Below, piece after piece: positions 54,712 to 64,000 of a DNA stretch of 64,000 nt; the stretch's first letter is position 1; each line of letters starts with the position of its first letter. Position numbers and translations under genes: made by a program. Origin of the DNA: Acinetobacter kyonggiensis (GTDB taxonomy: Bacteria > Pseudomonadota > Gammaproteobacteria > Pseudomonadales > Moraxellaceae); contig NZ_FNPK01000002.1 in the NCBI RefSeq assembly GCF_900107285.1, positions 1 through 64,000 of the forward strand, written 5' to 3'. The notes under the pieces are model-generated. The model searched no databases. It saw only the letters and a list, made by a program, of their open reading frames with translations, and was not told the DNA's origin.

Positions 54712-55782
54712 TTAAAGATATTTGGCACTATATTCATGCACTGTATCAATAAATACTTTAGGATTTGCAGGATCGACCCACTGGGTAATACCATGACCTA
54801 AGTTGGCAATATAACCCGTTTTTTCACCACCAGCATAAGCATCATCCAGCATGGCTTTAGTCGCTTTTTCAATCGATGCTGGGGTGCCATATAAAGTGGC
54901 TGGGTCTAAGTTACCCTGTAAAGCTACACGACCATTCACCGTTTGACGCGCCACATGCAGCGGTGTCGTCCAATCTAAACCTAAGGCATCTGCACCGATT
55001 GCAACCATTGGCTCTAGCCACTGACCGCCACCTTTGGTGAATAAAATCACGGGAACTTTGCGACCCTCTTTTTCACGTTGTAAACCTGCAACAATTTTTT
55101 GCATATAGTTGAGTGAAAATTCAATATATTCACGGTGTGCCAAAGCCCCACCCCAACTGTCAAAAATTTGTACCGCTTGTGCACCAGCATCAATTTGCGC
55201 ATTTAAATAATCAATCACAGCAATCGCCAATCGATCAAGCAAAGCATGTAACACTTCTGGCTGGCTATACATCATATGTTTGGTATAACGGAAATCCTTA
55301 CTTGAACCACCTTCAACCATATACGTTGCAAGTGTCCACGGACTGCCTGAAAAACCAATCAGTGGCACTTGTCCACCCAATGCAGAACGAATTGTTGTTA
55401 CCGCATTCATGACATAATCGAGATCCGATTTGGCATTAAAGTTCGGTAAATTCGCTACATCTTGTTCTGTACGAATGGTTTTGTGAAATTTCGGTCCTTC
55501 ACCTGCCTCAAAATATAAGCCCAAACCCAATGCATCAGGCACGGTTAAAATATCTGAAAATAAAATAGCAGCGTCCAAATCATAACGGCGCAAAGGCTGT
55601 AACGTCACTTCACAGGCAAAGTCATTATTTTTACATAAGGAAAGAAAATCGCCTGCTTTGGCACGTGTTTCACGATATTCAGGCAAATAACGCCCTGCTT
55701 GACGCATCATCCAAACTGGTGTGGTATCTACTGGTTCACGTAATAAAGCACGTAGAAAACGATCATTTTTTAGAGCCGTCAT
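54712..55782 (-). CDS. hemE: Uroporphyrinogen decarboxylase
   Basis: Decarboxylates the four acetate groups of uroporphyrinogen III to give coproporphyrinogen III in haem synthesis. 356 residues. The N-terminal [18 protein letters not shown] and [17 protein letters not shown] signatures are intact. Start ATG at 55782. It is upstream of the DUF817 gene. Confidence 0.97.
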   Translation of the reverse strand: MTALKNDRFLRALLREPVDTTPVWMMRQAGRYLPEYRETRAKAGDFLSLCKNNDFACEVTLQPLRRYDLDAAILFSDILTVPDALGLGLYFEAGEGPKFHKTIRTEQDVANLPNFNAKSDLDYVMNAVTTIRSALGGQVPLIGFSGSPWTLATYMVEGGSSKDFRYTKHMMYSQPEVLHALLDRLAIAVIDYLNAQIDAGAQAVQIFDSWGGALAHREYIEFSLNYMQKIVAGLQREKEGRKVPVILFTKGGGQWLEPMVAIGADALGLDWTTPLHVARQTVNGRVALQGNLDPATLYGTPASIEKATKAMLDDAYAGGEKTGYIANLGHGITQWVDPANPKVFIDTVHEYSAKYL

Positions 55783-55984
55783 TTCTTTCCCATCTCATTT
55801 TTAATCTTCGAACCATCATAACAAAAAGGTCGAAAATTTAATAACTTCTAACGCATCTAAAAATCAATCATGCTTAAGGTAAAATAATTTTTAAACAAAA
55901 GAACTACTGCATCTCCTCATTTTTTCTGCAATACTTGTGTCGTTTTATCAAATTGTTAATGAATAATTCTTAAGGTTGAATTAC

Positions 55985-57214
55985 ATGTTCGTTCGCACAT
56001 TACTCGCTATGAGTTTAAGTTGCATTATTGCGGGTACAGCATTTGCCGCACCTATCGCGGAACAACCATTAAATCCTAAAAAGATTGCTGATACTGCGGT
56101 TCAAGACCCGATTGATCCACTTGCGACTAATGCCGCATCAAGCGCTCAAAGCACGGCTGAAACCCAGATTACACAACAAGAACAACAAGACTTAAATAAG
56201 GCTTCAAAAACCTTACAAGATCTTGAAAAGTCTGAAGATGATACAGCTGCCATCGGTGCAGCACCGAGTGCAAGTACAGCAACGCCTTCTAATACCACAG
56301 TGGCTAAAGCATCTTGGACCCTTGATGGTTTAAACAATGCCAGCTGGTATGAAAATATTGGTAAAGGTCAATTCCCTGTTTATGCACGTGCGCATGTCAT
56401 GCTCAACAATGCACATGCTTCACCTGGTGCTATTGATGGTTCAAGTGGTAAAAATACCCTAAAAGCAATTGCGTCGTTCCAACAAATCAATGGCATTAAG
56501 CCTACAGGCACATTAACGCAAGAAACTTGGAATGCATTAATTGCTAAACAAGGATCTAAACCTGCATTTATTGAATACACCATTACCGATGCTGACTTAA
56601 AAGGCCCTTATGCAGCCTCGATTCCTCATGATTATGCCTTACAAGCGAAAATGAAAGGCTTATACTACACGCGTGTAACCGAGATGCTCGGTGAAAAGTT
56701 CCATATGGATGAAGACTATTTGAAAAAGTTAAATCCAAAAGCGACTTTCAAAAAAGCGGGTGAAAAAATTATTGTTGCCAACATTCGTAACGAAGTTCCT
56801 GAAGACATTCATCTTATCGTTGCGCATAAAGGTGCTAAACAGCTGTATTTGTTTAACAGCCGTAACCAAATGATTGGCTCGTTCCCTGCGACCATTGGTA
56901 GTTCTGACACGCCATCACCAACAGGTACTTATAAAGTTACTGGTGTAGCACCAAACCCATGGTATAGCTATTCACCAAGCAACTTTATTCAAGGCAACAA
57001 CAAAAAACCCCTATCTTTACCACCAGGCCCTAATGCTCCTGTAGGTAATATCTGGATTGGTTTAAGCAAAAAATCATTCGGTATTCATGGTACACCGAAC
57101 CCATCGGCAATATCTAAAACGGCTTCACATGGTTGTATCCGTTTAACCAACTGGGATGCCAACGATTTGGGTAAAAAAGTAAAATCTGGGGTAACAGTTA
57201 AGTTCTTAGAATAA
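55985..57214 (+). CDS. L,D-transpeptidase with peptidoglycan-binding domain
   Basis: 409 residues from ATG at 55985, with AAGG eight bases upstream; a TTG at 55976 is in frame. The signal peptide ends in GTAFAA. An Ala/Thr/Ser/Gln-rich linker (about 25-100) precedes a PG_binding_1-like segment (NTLKAIASFQQINGIKPTG). The YkuD domain follows with HGTPNPSAI and SHGCIRL, catalytic Cys384. It makes 3-3 cross-links or attaches lipoproteins in the periplasm; which one is not shown. A strong terminator follows. Confidence 0.92.
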   Translation: MFVRTLLAMSLSCIIAGTAFAAPIAEQPLNPKKIADTAVQDPIDPLATNAASSAQSTAETQITQQEQQDLNKASKTLQDLEKSEDDTAAIGAAPSASTATPSNTTVAKASWTLDGLNNASWYENIGKGQFPVYARAHVMLNNAHASPGAIDGSSGKNTLKAIASFQQINGIKPTGTLTQETWNALIAKQGSKPAFIEYTITDADLKGPYAASIPHDYALQAKMKGLYYTRVTEMLGEKFHMDEDYLKKLNPKATFKKAGEKIIVANIRNEVPEDIHLIVAHKGAKQLYLFNSRNQMIGSFPATIGSSDTPSPTGTYKVTGVAPNPWYSYSPSNFIQGNNKKPLSLPPGPNAPVGNIWIGLSKKSFGIHGTPNPSAISKTASHGCIRLTNWDANDLGKKVKSGVTVKFLE

Positions 57215-57242
57215 ATTTAGCTTTATTTTCAGCTTTCAGCAT

Positions 57243-57272
57243 AAAAAAACCTACTTTAGAGTAGGTTTTTTT
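57243..57272 (+). terminator. Terminator of the L,D-transpeptidase gene
   Basis: Stem AAAACCTACT-TTAG-AGTAGGTTTT flanked by A7 and T7. Confidence 0.93.
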
Positions 57273-57409
57273 ATGCGCTGATCTTTAATCAATTCATTTA
57301 CAAGCATCGTTCCAAAAACAAAACAATATGTTGCTTTTTCAGTATTTCATCCCACCTAATCAAAGATTAAAATTACGCCATTGAAGCAATAATAATTCGG
57401 AGATTGAGC

Positions 57410-58099
57410 ATGACAACTTATTTACATCGTAGTGAAGATCGTGGGCATGTCAAAGCAGGTTGGTTAGAATCGAAACATAGTTTTTCTTTTGGCAGTTGGT
57501 ATAACCCTGAGTTGATGGGAATCGGATCTTTACGCGTCATTAATGATGATATTATTGCAGCGCATAATGGCTTTGGCACACATCCACATGACAATATGGA
57601 AATCTTAACCTGTGTACTCAAAGGTACGATTTCTCATAAAGATAGTATGGGCAATGAGAGCCAAATTCATGCGGGTGAATGGCAACTCATGAGTGCGGGC
57701 ACAGGCATTCAACACAGTGAAATGAACCAAGGCAATGAAGCAGTCCATCTACTGCAAATTTGGATTATTCCTAATGTGCAAAATGCAGAACCAACTTATC
57801 AACAGATTGAACGTGATCCGAAACTAACACCGAATGAATGGCAGTTGATCGTTGGTCCGAATGCCAATGCTCCAATGCACATTCGTCAAAATGCAGAAGT
57901 AAAAACTGCATTTTTACAACAAGGTCATACGCTTGATGTAGAGGCAAGCCAAAAATTTAACTATGTCCATGTGATTGAGGGCGAAATCGACATTGCAGGA
58001 CAGACCGTTAAAGCGGGTGATGCCTTATTTTTTGATGATCTGGCGACAATTAAAGCCCATACAGATAGTCAATTTATTTGGTTTGATTTAAACAATTAA
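57410..58099 (+). CDS. Pirin family protein
   Basis: 229 residues from ATG at 57410 (MTTYLHRSEDRG); a TTG six bases upstream is less likely. Two cupin halves; the metal site is in FGTHPHDNMEI (two His) with a later His and Glu in the pirin pattern (GTGIQHSEMNQ). YhhW-like pirins can act as quercetinases or redox-regulated proteins; the substrate here is unknown. Monocistronic. Confidence 0.92.
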   Translation: MTTYLHRSEDRGHVKAGWLESKHSFSFGSWYNPELMGIGSLRVINDDIIAAHNGFGTHPHDNMEILTCVLKGTISHKDSMGNESQIHAGEWQLMSAGTGIQHSEMNQGNEAVHLLQIWIIPNVQNAEPTYQQIERDPKLTPNEWQLIVGPNANAPMHIRQNAEVKTAFLQQGHTLDVEASQKFNYVHVIEGEIDIAGQTVKAGDALFFDDLATIKAHTDSQFIWFDLNN

Positions 58100-58404
58100 A
58101 GCATTTTCATCTCAGTTCCCTTGTTATTTAAGCTATGTTGCTCAAGTAAGCGGGAACTTTGATGACTTGTCGAATTCAAATCATTCACACGAGACTTAAA
58201 AACTAAAAAGCATTAAAGCCGCGGCTTTATAGTTTCTAAAAATAAAACAAAAATTAGACTTTTTCATGCATTTAAATGTGTAGCTCAACTGAATAAATAG
58301 ATAACATGAAATGCAACCTTCAAATATTATACCTCGGCTACATTTATTGCCTCGTTGATTGCACTGGGCTGACCTTCCTACTGTCTAATTTTATTTAAGC
58401 TTTT
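58100..58404. other. Intergenic region upstream of the D-serine dehydratase gene
   Basis: No gene. It contains a perfect 16-base palindrome TAAAGCCGCGGCTTTA at 58214-58229 without a T run, possibly a regulator site or weak terminator of the pirin gene. Confidence 0.4.
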
Positions 58405-59757
58405 ATGAGTACGCTTATGAATTCTGATCAACTCAATCAACTTATTGCGCGACATCCTATTGTTAAGGATCTGATCGCACTCAAAGAAACAGCTTGGTTT
58501 AATCCTAATTTCACCACACTTGCAGAAGGCTTACCTTATGTGGGACTCAAGCAAACAGATATTGATGATGCTCGTGACCGCTTAGCACGTTTTGCGCCCT
58601 ATCTCATGGCAGTTTTCCCAGAAACAGTAGCAACTGGCGGTATGATCGAATCTGAACTTGCTGCCATTCCAAATATGCAACAGCAACTTGAACAGCATTT
58701 TGGGCAAACCATTCGCGGTAAACTGTGGCTGAAAAAAGACAGTCACCTCCCAATATCGGGTTCGATTAAAGCCCGTGGCGGTATCTATGAAGTGCTCTGC
58801 CATGCTGAAAAACTTGCGTTGCAAGCGGGCTTATTAAGCCTTGAAGATGATTATGCAAAACTTAATAGCCCCGAATTTAAACAATTCTTTAATCAATATA
58901 GTATTGCCGTTGGTTCTACAGGAAATTTAGGACTTTCAATTGGCATTATGAGCGCACAATTGGGCTTCGATGTCACAGTGCATATGTCAGCCGATGCACG
59001 TCAATGGAAAAAAGATAAATTACGCTCCCACGGCGTAACAGTCGTTGAATACGCTGAAGATTATGGCGTGGCTGTGGAACAAGGTCGTAACGCAGCACTG
59101 CAAAATCCAAATTGTTTTTTCATTGATGATGAAAATTCACGAACTTTATTTTTAGGCTATTCAGTCGCTGGAGAACGGCTAAAAGCCCAATTAGAGCAAA
59201 AAAACATTGTTGTCGATCAAGCACATCCCTTATTTGTTTATTTGCCTTGTGGTGTGGGTGGTGGCCCCGGTGGCGTTGCATTTGGTTTAAAAATGGCATT
59301 TGGCGATCACGTACATTGTATCTTTGCAGAGCCAACGCATTCGCCATGTATGCTCCTTGGGGTAGCGACTGGCTTGCATGATGAAATTTCAGTACAAGAA
59401 ATTGGTATAGACAACATTACAGCAGCAGATGGTTTAGCTGTTGGGCGTGCTTCAGGCTTTGTCGGTCGAGCAATGCAAAGACTGTTAGACGGTTTTTATA
59501 CCTTAGATGATCAAACCATGTATTTATTACTGGGTATGCTCAATCAGTCTGAACATCTCAAGTTAGAGCCTTCTGCGCTCGCTGGAATGTTAGGCCCTGT
59601 CATCGTCAATCAGCATCCAGAGTACGCAGTGCTACATCAGTTTACTGAGCAACAATTACAGCATTCAAATCATATTGTTTGGGGCACGGGTGGCGGCATG
59701 GTGCCTACCGAGGAAATGGAGCAGTACTTAGCTAAATCGAACATTGAGCAGTTTTAA
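58405..59757 (+). CDS. dsdA: D-serine ammonia-lyase (D-serine dehydratase)
   Basis: PLP enzyme that converts D-serine to pyruvate and ammonia. 450 residues, close to E. coli DsdA (442). The Schiff-base Lys122 is in [15 protein letters not shown], and the phosphate-binding glycine loop is [14 protein letters not shown]. The N-terminal family block [11 protein letters not shown] is present. There is no dsdX or dsdC nearby, so uptake and control genes are elsewhere. Start ATG at 58405. Confidence 0.94.
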   Translation: MSTLMNSDQLNQLIARHPIVKDLIALKETAWFNPNFTTLAEGLPYVGLKQTDIDDARDRLARFAPYLMAVFPETVATGGMIESELAAIPNMQQQLEQHFGQTIRGKLWLKKDSHLPISGSIKARGGIYEVLCHAEKLALQAGLLSLEDDYAKLNSPEFKQFFNQYSIAVGSTGNLGLSIGIMSAQLGFDVTVHMSADARQWKKDKLRSHGVTVVEYAEDYGVAVEQGRNAALQNPNCFFIDDENSRTLFLGYSVAGERLKAQLEQKNIVVDQAHPLFVYLPCGVGGGPGGVAFGLKMAFGDHVHCIFAEPTHSPCMLLGVATGLHDEISVQEIGIDNITAADGLAVGRASGFVGRAMQRLLDGFYTLDDQTMYLLLGMLNQSEHLKLEPSALAGMLGPVIVNQHPEYAVLHQFTEQQLQHSNHIVWGTGGGMVPTEEMEQYLAKSNIEQF

Positions 59758-59772
59758 AAATAAATCACCATA

Positions 59773-59809
59773 ATTAAGGCAAATGAAGTTTGATCTCATC
59801 TGCCTTAAT
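59773..59809. terminator. Hairpin between dsdA and the catalase-like gene
   Basis: ATTAAGGCA and TGCCTTAAT pair, extended inwards by ATGA/TCAT across one mismatch. T runs are poor on both sides. It lies between convergent genes. Confidence 0.55.
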
Positions 59810-59818
59810 GGTTTTAAA

Positions 59819-60970
59819 TTACTGCGGTTCTTGTCGTTGGGTTGAATTCATCTCATGTCTAACTTGGCTAATACGGTCATAAATCACCTTGCGCATCCTA
59901 TTTATTGCCCCGAGCGGTTTATGTTCAGGTAAAGTATGCCATGGTGTAAACGAAAGATTTTCACAAAATTTATTCTGATCAGGGCTGTCAAAAACCTGTT
60001 GAGGAATACGAATCGTTGCCACCTGATAAAAAGGGGCTTGTGTTTCTTTCCATTCGGTCATGGCATCTTCAACAAGCAATGTATTTGATGTTCTCGGTTG
60101 CACCAGAAACTCCATACAGGCATCGCCCTTTTGTAGGCTATTTCGTAGAGCATCACGCAGAAAGTCATGACTCGGATTGTTTGGCAAAGCGTCTTTTACT
60201 GTCGAGCAAGAACGAACAGAATACTTTACCGCCTGACGGTCAGAACCCATGCCTAACTGATAGGGAACCATAGACCAATATCGAGTTTGCAACGGATTTG
60301 CAATGGTTGTTCTGAGATTTAAAGCAATCCGTGTTCCCTTAAAACCAAGTGCAAAAGGAATATGTAGCTTTCTAAAAAAATGATCGCTATTGATATCCTG
60401 CATAAACGATAGATAACGGCTAGGATCGTTCACGAAAAATACAGGATGGTTGATCATAATAAAGTCTTGGGTCGTCACTTCATCCTCTAAGTGTTTCCCT
60501 CCCGATACCCCTAAAACTTTGATTGCCATCCCACGTGCATCTTTCTTTGTGTCTGCCTGCGTGGCATCTGGGGAACCATTTGAAAAACGAATCCATGCTT
60601 GATATTTTTTATCGGGAATAAAAATACCTTGAGCCAGATTCTTTGGCAGCATTTTCAACACATGAAACTCCGCTCGTACACAACCATGTGCTTTTGGATG
60701 TGCATCACGACGCGCACTGCCTAAGGCATATTGTTTACGAATCGACTTTTCAATCACCTCAGCAATCTCTTCGGCTACCATCTGTTCATTGGGATATAAT
60801 TTTTCACTTAAACCAGAATCAATACTCGGGTAAACAATGCTCTTCGGTTTGGTCAGCGTTGTAGCAGAAGTATTTTTCGGTGGCTGCGCACTGCAACCAC
60901 CAATTGCAAAGACTAGCGGTGTCAGCGTAAACAGCAAACTCAAATGTAGCGGCCGCATAAAATTTGGCAT
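59819..60970 (-). CDS. Catalase-family lipoprotein
   Basis: 383 residues from ATG at 60970, with AGGAGAAGG upstream; an earlier start at 60997 is less supported. The signal sequence ends in FAIGGC, a lipobox. Catalase-fold features are AHGCVRAEFHV (distal His), WIRFSNGSPDATQ and the C-terminal FTPWHTLPEHKPLGAINRMRK. The protein is shorter than true catalases and belongs to the catalase-related haem peroxidase (SrpA-like) group. Envelope location suggests protection from external peroxide or use of other peroxides; activity unproven. Confidence 0.87.
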   Translation of the reverse strand: MPNFMRPLHLSLLFTLTPLVFAIGGCSAQPPKNTSATTLTKPKSIVYPSIDSGLSEKLYPNEQMVAEEIAEVIEKSIRKQYALGSARRDAHPKAHGCVRAEFHVLKMLPKNLAQGIFIPDKKYQAWIRFSNGSPDATQADTKKDARGMAIKVLGVSGGKHLEDEVTTQDFIMINHPVFFVNDPSRYLSFMQDINSDHFFRKLHIPFALGFKGTRIALNLRTTIANPLQTRYWSMVPYQLGMGSDRQAVKYSVRSCSTVKDALPNNPSHDFLRDALRNSLQKGDACMEFLVQPRTSNTLLVEDAMTEWKETQAPFYQVATIRIPQQVFDSPDQNKFCENLSFTPWHTLPEHKPLGAINRMRKVIYDRISQVRHEMNSTQRQEPQ

Positions 60971-61401
60971 TGACCTTCTCCTTGCTGTAAAGATCACATT
61001 AGGCTCATCTTCAGTTTTTTGGTCGTTATTCTATTCAATAAATTTCTTTCATAAATCAAAAAGTGATCATTCATCGGTAGTAAAATGAATATTGAAAGTT
61101 CCTTATCTTGCGCCATATATGGCTCAGAGAACAGGTTAGGATGAGTGGATTCTTTAATAACATCCTCACCCTGAGCAGTATGCTGCGCAAACCTCCTTAA
61201 AAAGAGAGGAAATTTTCATTATGAATTAAATATTGTTCAAAAAATGACTTATTCAAGATGCCTAATGTATCAAACTGCAAAACCACCAGTTGATTATTAA
61301 ACATCCTAAAAGATTATTATATCTCTTTTCATATTTGCCGTATCCCCCACTTTTATTTGATCAGGGGCTTATAATTAAAATAAGGGTATTCCTTCGTAAA
61401 G
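60971..61401. other. Intergenic region upstream of the catalase-like gene
   Basis: No gene of note. It should hold the promoter of the catalase-like gene. A frame of about 19 codons at 61135-61199 is probably chance. Confidence 0.45.
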
Positions 61402-61444
61402 AAAAAAGGAGAAACCAACAAGACCCTTGTTGATTCCTCCTTTT
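61402..61444 (-). terminator. Terminator of the RND efflux gene
   Basis: Interrupted stem AAAGGAG...AACAAG-ACC-CTTGTT...CTCCTTT, with T6 on the minus strand. Confidence 0.8.
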
Positions 61445-61560
61445 AGGATGCTTAACTGTTCAGCGATGCCTTGCTTGATGAACCCAAACAACATAAATCA
61501 GGCATAAAACGTAAGTAAACTTTGATTATCCGCCTTAACCTTGCATCGGACTTTTATCAA

Positions 61561-64000
61561 TTAATCTCTCGTATTTCGCTCATTTAACCAGCGATATAAC
61601 ACAGGTAAGATCAACAACGTCAGAAACGTAGAAGAAATAATGCCGCCAATCACCACCGTTGCTAAAGGTCTCTGCACTTCTGCACCTGTTCCCGTAGCCA
61701 GTGCCATCGGAATAAAACCTAAAGAAGCGACACAAGCCGTCATTAATACTGGACGTAAACGTAAAACTGCGCCTGACCATGTTGCTGTATGGACATCAAA
61801 CTTTTCTCTGAGCTCTTTAATAAAAGTCAGCATGACCAAACCATTTAAAACAGCCACACCTGACAGCGCAATAAAACCAATGCCTGCTGACATGGAAATT
61901 GGAATATCTCTTAACCATAACGCCATTAATCCACCAGACAGTGCAAATGGCACACCACTGAAAACCAGCAAACTATCCTTAACGTTGTTAAACACAGCCA
62001 TAAGTAAAACAAAAATGATGATGAATGCCATCGGGATGACGATTTGCATTCTGGCTTTTGCTGAAGCTAGGTTTTCAAACTGACCACCATAACCCAACCA
62101 ATAGCCCGCAGGTAACACCTGTTGTTTTAGCTCTTGTTGCATTTCTTGCACAAAAGAACCTAAATCACGATCACGCACATTGGCGGTGACCACAACACGG
62201 CGCTTACCATTTTCTCGACTGACTTGGCTAATCCCCAAAATATTCTCAACTTTGGCCACATCTTGTAATTGAATCAATCCACCATTTGGCAGTTGAATCG
62301 GTAACATTGCCAATTGCTGTGGCGTGCGCATGCTTTCATCTAATCGAATCACAAAATCGAAACGTCGATCCCCTTGTAAGATGCTCCCCACATTTTGACC
62401 ACCAATACTCGTCGCTACTAAATCTTGTATGGACTTCACCGATAAACCATATTGTGCTGCCAAAGCATGATCAATATCGACATTTAAGACAGGTAAACCA
62501 TCGGTTTGCTCGACTTTAACTTCACTCGCACCCTCAATCTTTTTCAGTTTTTCCGCAATCTTTTCCGCTTCTTGATTCAGCGTCTGCATATCATCACCAA
62601 AAATTTTGATGCCGACATCACTGCGAATGCCCGAAATCAGCTCATTAAAACGGAGTTCAATCGGTTGCGAAAACTCACTGTTATTGCCGGGAATTTTTTC
62701 TACAAACGCCAGCATTCGTGCTCGCAAATCATCAATCGTTTCATCTTGATTCGACCATTGATCATGCGGTTTCAACAACACAACACTATCGGAAATATTT
62801 GGAGGCATGACATCTGTTGCCACTTCTGCCGTACCTGTACGAGAAAAAATCGCCTTAATTTCAGGAAATTCTTTTAAAAGCTGTTTTTCTAGCCCTTCTT
62901 GTATTCTTAAGGATTCTTCAATCCCTGTACTTGGTGCGCGCATTAATTGCAGTGCAAAATCACCTTCGCTCAAAGTCGGAGAAAACTCAGTCCCCACACG
63001 TGTCGATAATGCAGCCGTAAGAAGTAAAATACTGATTGCTGCTGTCACCACCACATATTTAAAAGCATAGGCTTGATCTAAAAGTTTTGCATAGCCATTT
63101 TTTAACGAACTCATCCAACGACTTTCTGTTTCTTTTACATCTCCTGTTAGGAACAAAGCGATGGCTGCTGGCACAAAAGTAATGGATAAAATAATCGCGC
63201 CCACAAGTGCAAGAACCACGGTCATTGCCATGGGATGGAACATTTTCGCTTCAACGCCTTCCAGTGCAAAAATTGGGAAATACACCACCATAATGATGAT
63301 TTGCCCAAATATAAGCGGACGTCTTGCTTGTTTTGCAGCTAAAAAGACTTCAGTAAAACGTTCAGAGCGCGTTAATTTTCTGCCTTTATGCTGCTGAGCT
63401 TCCGCTAAGCGACGGATACAGTTTTCCACAATCACCACTGCACCATCAACGATAATGCCAAAATCCAAAGCACCTAAACTCATCAGATTGGCACTAATTT
63501 TCTGCTCTGCCATGCCTGTCAAAGTAAACAACATTGACAGTGGAATCACACATGCGGTAATCAGTGCCGCTCTAAAATTTCCCAGAAAAATAAACAGGAT
63601 CACAATAACAAGGATGGCACCTTCGACAAGATTTTTGGCAACCGTCTTAATTGCCTTATCCACCAAATGACTACGGTCATAAACGGTTTCAATCACTACA
63701 CCTTTGGGTAATGACTGTTGAATTACCTGAACTTTTTGATCCACAGCTTGAGCGACGGCCTTACTATTTTCACCCATCATCATCATGGCCGTACCCAATA
63801 CGGTTTCTTCACCGTTATAGGTCGCACCACCTGTACGTAAATCATGACCAATGGAGACTGAAGCCACATCACTGACCCGAATAGGTAAGCCATTTTTGGT
63901 GCTAATGCTGACATTTTCGATATCTTGAATAGAAGACAATAAACCTGGCACACGTACGGTCAGTTGTTGCCCATTATCTTCAATAAAACCAGCACCGCGA
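61561..64000 (-). CDS. Heavy-metal RND efflux pump, CzcA/CusA family (5' end beyond the window)
   Basis: The frame runs without a stop to the last base of the window; about 813 of some 1040 residues are visible. The first visible residues are RGAGFIEDNGQQLTVR, followed by VPGLLSSIQDIENV, typical of the pore domain of HME-RND pumps. In the transmembrane part NLMSLGALDFGIIVDGAVV and the ENC-type segment carry the Asp/Glu pair used for proton relay in CzcA. The later IPISMSAGIGFIALSGVAVLNG block matches the family. The metal (Co/Zn/Cd or Cu/Ag) cannot be told from this part. The adaptor and outer-membrane genes would lie upstream, outside the window. Confidence 0.94.
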   Translation of the reverse strand, partial: RGAGFIEDNGQQLTVRVPGLLSSIQDIENVSISTKNGLPIRVSDVASVSIGHDLRTGGATYNGEETVLGTAMMMMGENSKAVAQAVDQKVQVIQQSLPKGVVIETVYDRSHLVDKAIKTVAKNLVEGAILVIVILFIFLGNFRAALITACVIPLSMLFTLTGMAEQKISANLMSLGALDFGIIVDGAVVIVENCIRRLAEAQQHKGRKLTRSERFTEVFLAAKQARRPLIFGQIIIMVVYFPIFALEGVEAKMFHPMAMTVVLALVGAIILSITFVPAAIALFLTGDVKETESRWMSSLKNGYAKLLDQAYAFKYVVVTAAISILLLTAALSTRVGTEFSPTLSEGDFALQLMRAPSTGIEESLRIQEGLEKQLLKEFPEIKAIFSRTGTAEVATDVMPPNISDSVVLLKPHDQWSNQDETIDDLRARMLAFVEKIPGNNSEFSQPIELRFNELISGIRSDVGIKIFGDDMQTLNQEAEKIAEKLKKIEGASEVKVEQTDGLPVLNVDIDHALAAQYGLSVKSIQDLVATSIGGQNVGSILQGDRRFDFVIRLDESMRTPQQLAMLPIQLPNGGLIQLQDVAKVENILGISQVSRENGKRRVVVTANVRDRDLGSFVQEMQQELKQQVLPAGYWLGYGGQFENLASAKARMQIVIPMAFIIIFVLLMAVFNNVKDSLLVFSGVPFALSGGLMALWLRDIPISMSAGIGFIALSGVAVLNGLVMLTFIKELREKFDVHTATWSGAVLRLRPVLMTACVASLGFIPMALATGTGAEVQRPLATVVIGGIISSTFLTLLILPVLYRWLNERNTRD

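Overview
The window is chromosomal DNA from a gammaproteobacterium, almost certainly an Acinetobacter. The base composition is AT-rich. The window holds both a dimeric and a monomeric isocitrate dehydrogenase, a trpG-trpD-trpC cluster without trpE, ubiC-ubiA, a rpsB-tsf unit opposite map, queF behind a YadGH-type ABC exporter, and RlpA, MltB and L,D-transpeptidase wall enzymes, all with Acinetobacter-like sequences. Most of it is housekeeping DNA; there is no prophage, integron, CRISPR array or large island.

Layout. 0-8.8 kb: the 3' end of an IS5-family-like transposase, icd (dimeric), an RluE-type pseudouridine synthase with a basic tail, an AT-rich orphan PD-(D/E)XK nuclease, monomeric isocitrate dehydrogenase and an M61 peptidase. 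8.9-18.2 kb: a PBP5-type carboxypeptidase, SlyD-like FKBP, rnk, glyA, a secreted lipase-like lipoprotein, a DEDDh exonuclease, small unknown genes, a candidate sRNA with its own promoter and terminator, and tRNA-Arg(CCG). 18.3-26.9 kb: yadG-yadH-queF in overlapping array, mltB and rlpA, an amidohydrolase lipoprotein, a DUF962 membrane protein and an azlD remnant. 26.9-35.2 kb: an acidic repeat protein, tsf and rpsB with leader and attenuator, map, aspB, a DMT transporter, a GC-rich structured intergenic element, a PaaI thioesterase and a small gene behind a perfect operator-like palindrome. 35.4-40.5 kb: four tRNA-Asn(GTT) genes around an unknown membrane protein, a DegS/AlgW-type protease, a Nif3-like protein and sodB.

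40.5-50.7 kb: DUF2726 protein, a second lipase-like paralogue, ubiC-ubiA, glnA with a sigma-54 promoter and NtrC-like sites, trpGDC, an Smr protein and folE. 50.8-64 kb: cupin, a DUF4105 outer-membrane protein next to a DUF3015 protein, hemE with a DUF817 gene, an L,D-transpeptidase, pirin, D-serine dehydratase, a catalase-like lipoprotein and a CzcA/CusA pump cut by the window end.

Most genes are single transcription units closed by clear intrinsic terminators, often shared by convergent pairs. Probable operons are yadGH-queF, rpsB-tsf, ubiCA, hemE-DUF817, trpGDC(-smr) and DUF3015-DUF4105. The least explained items are the candidate sRNA at 17.76-17.90 kb, the structured element at 33.7-33.87 kb, the orphan nuclease and the DUF3015/DUF4105 pair.
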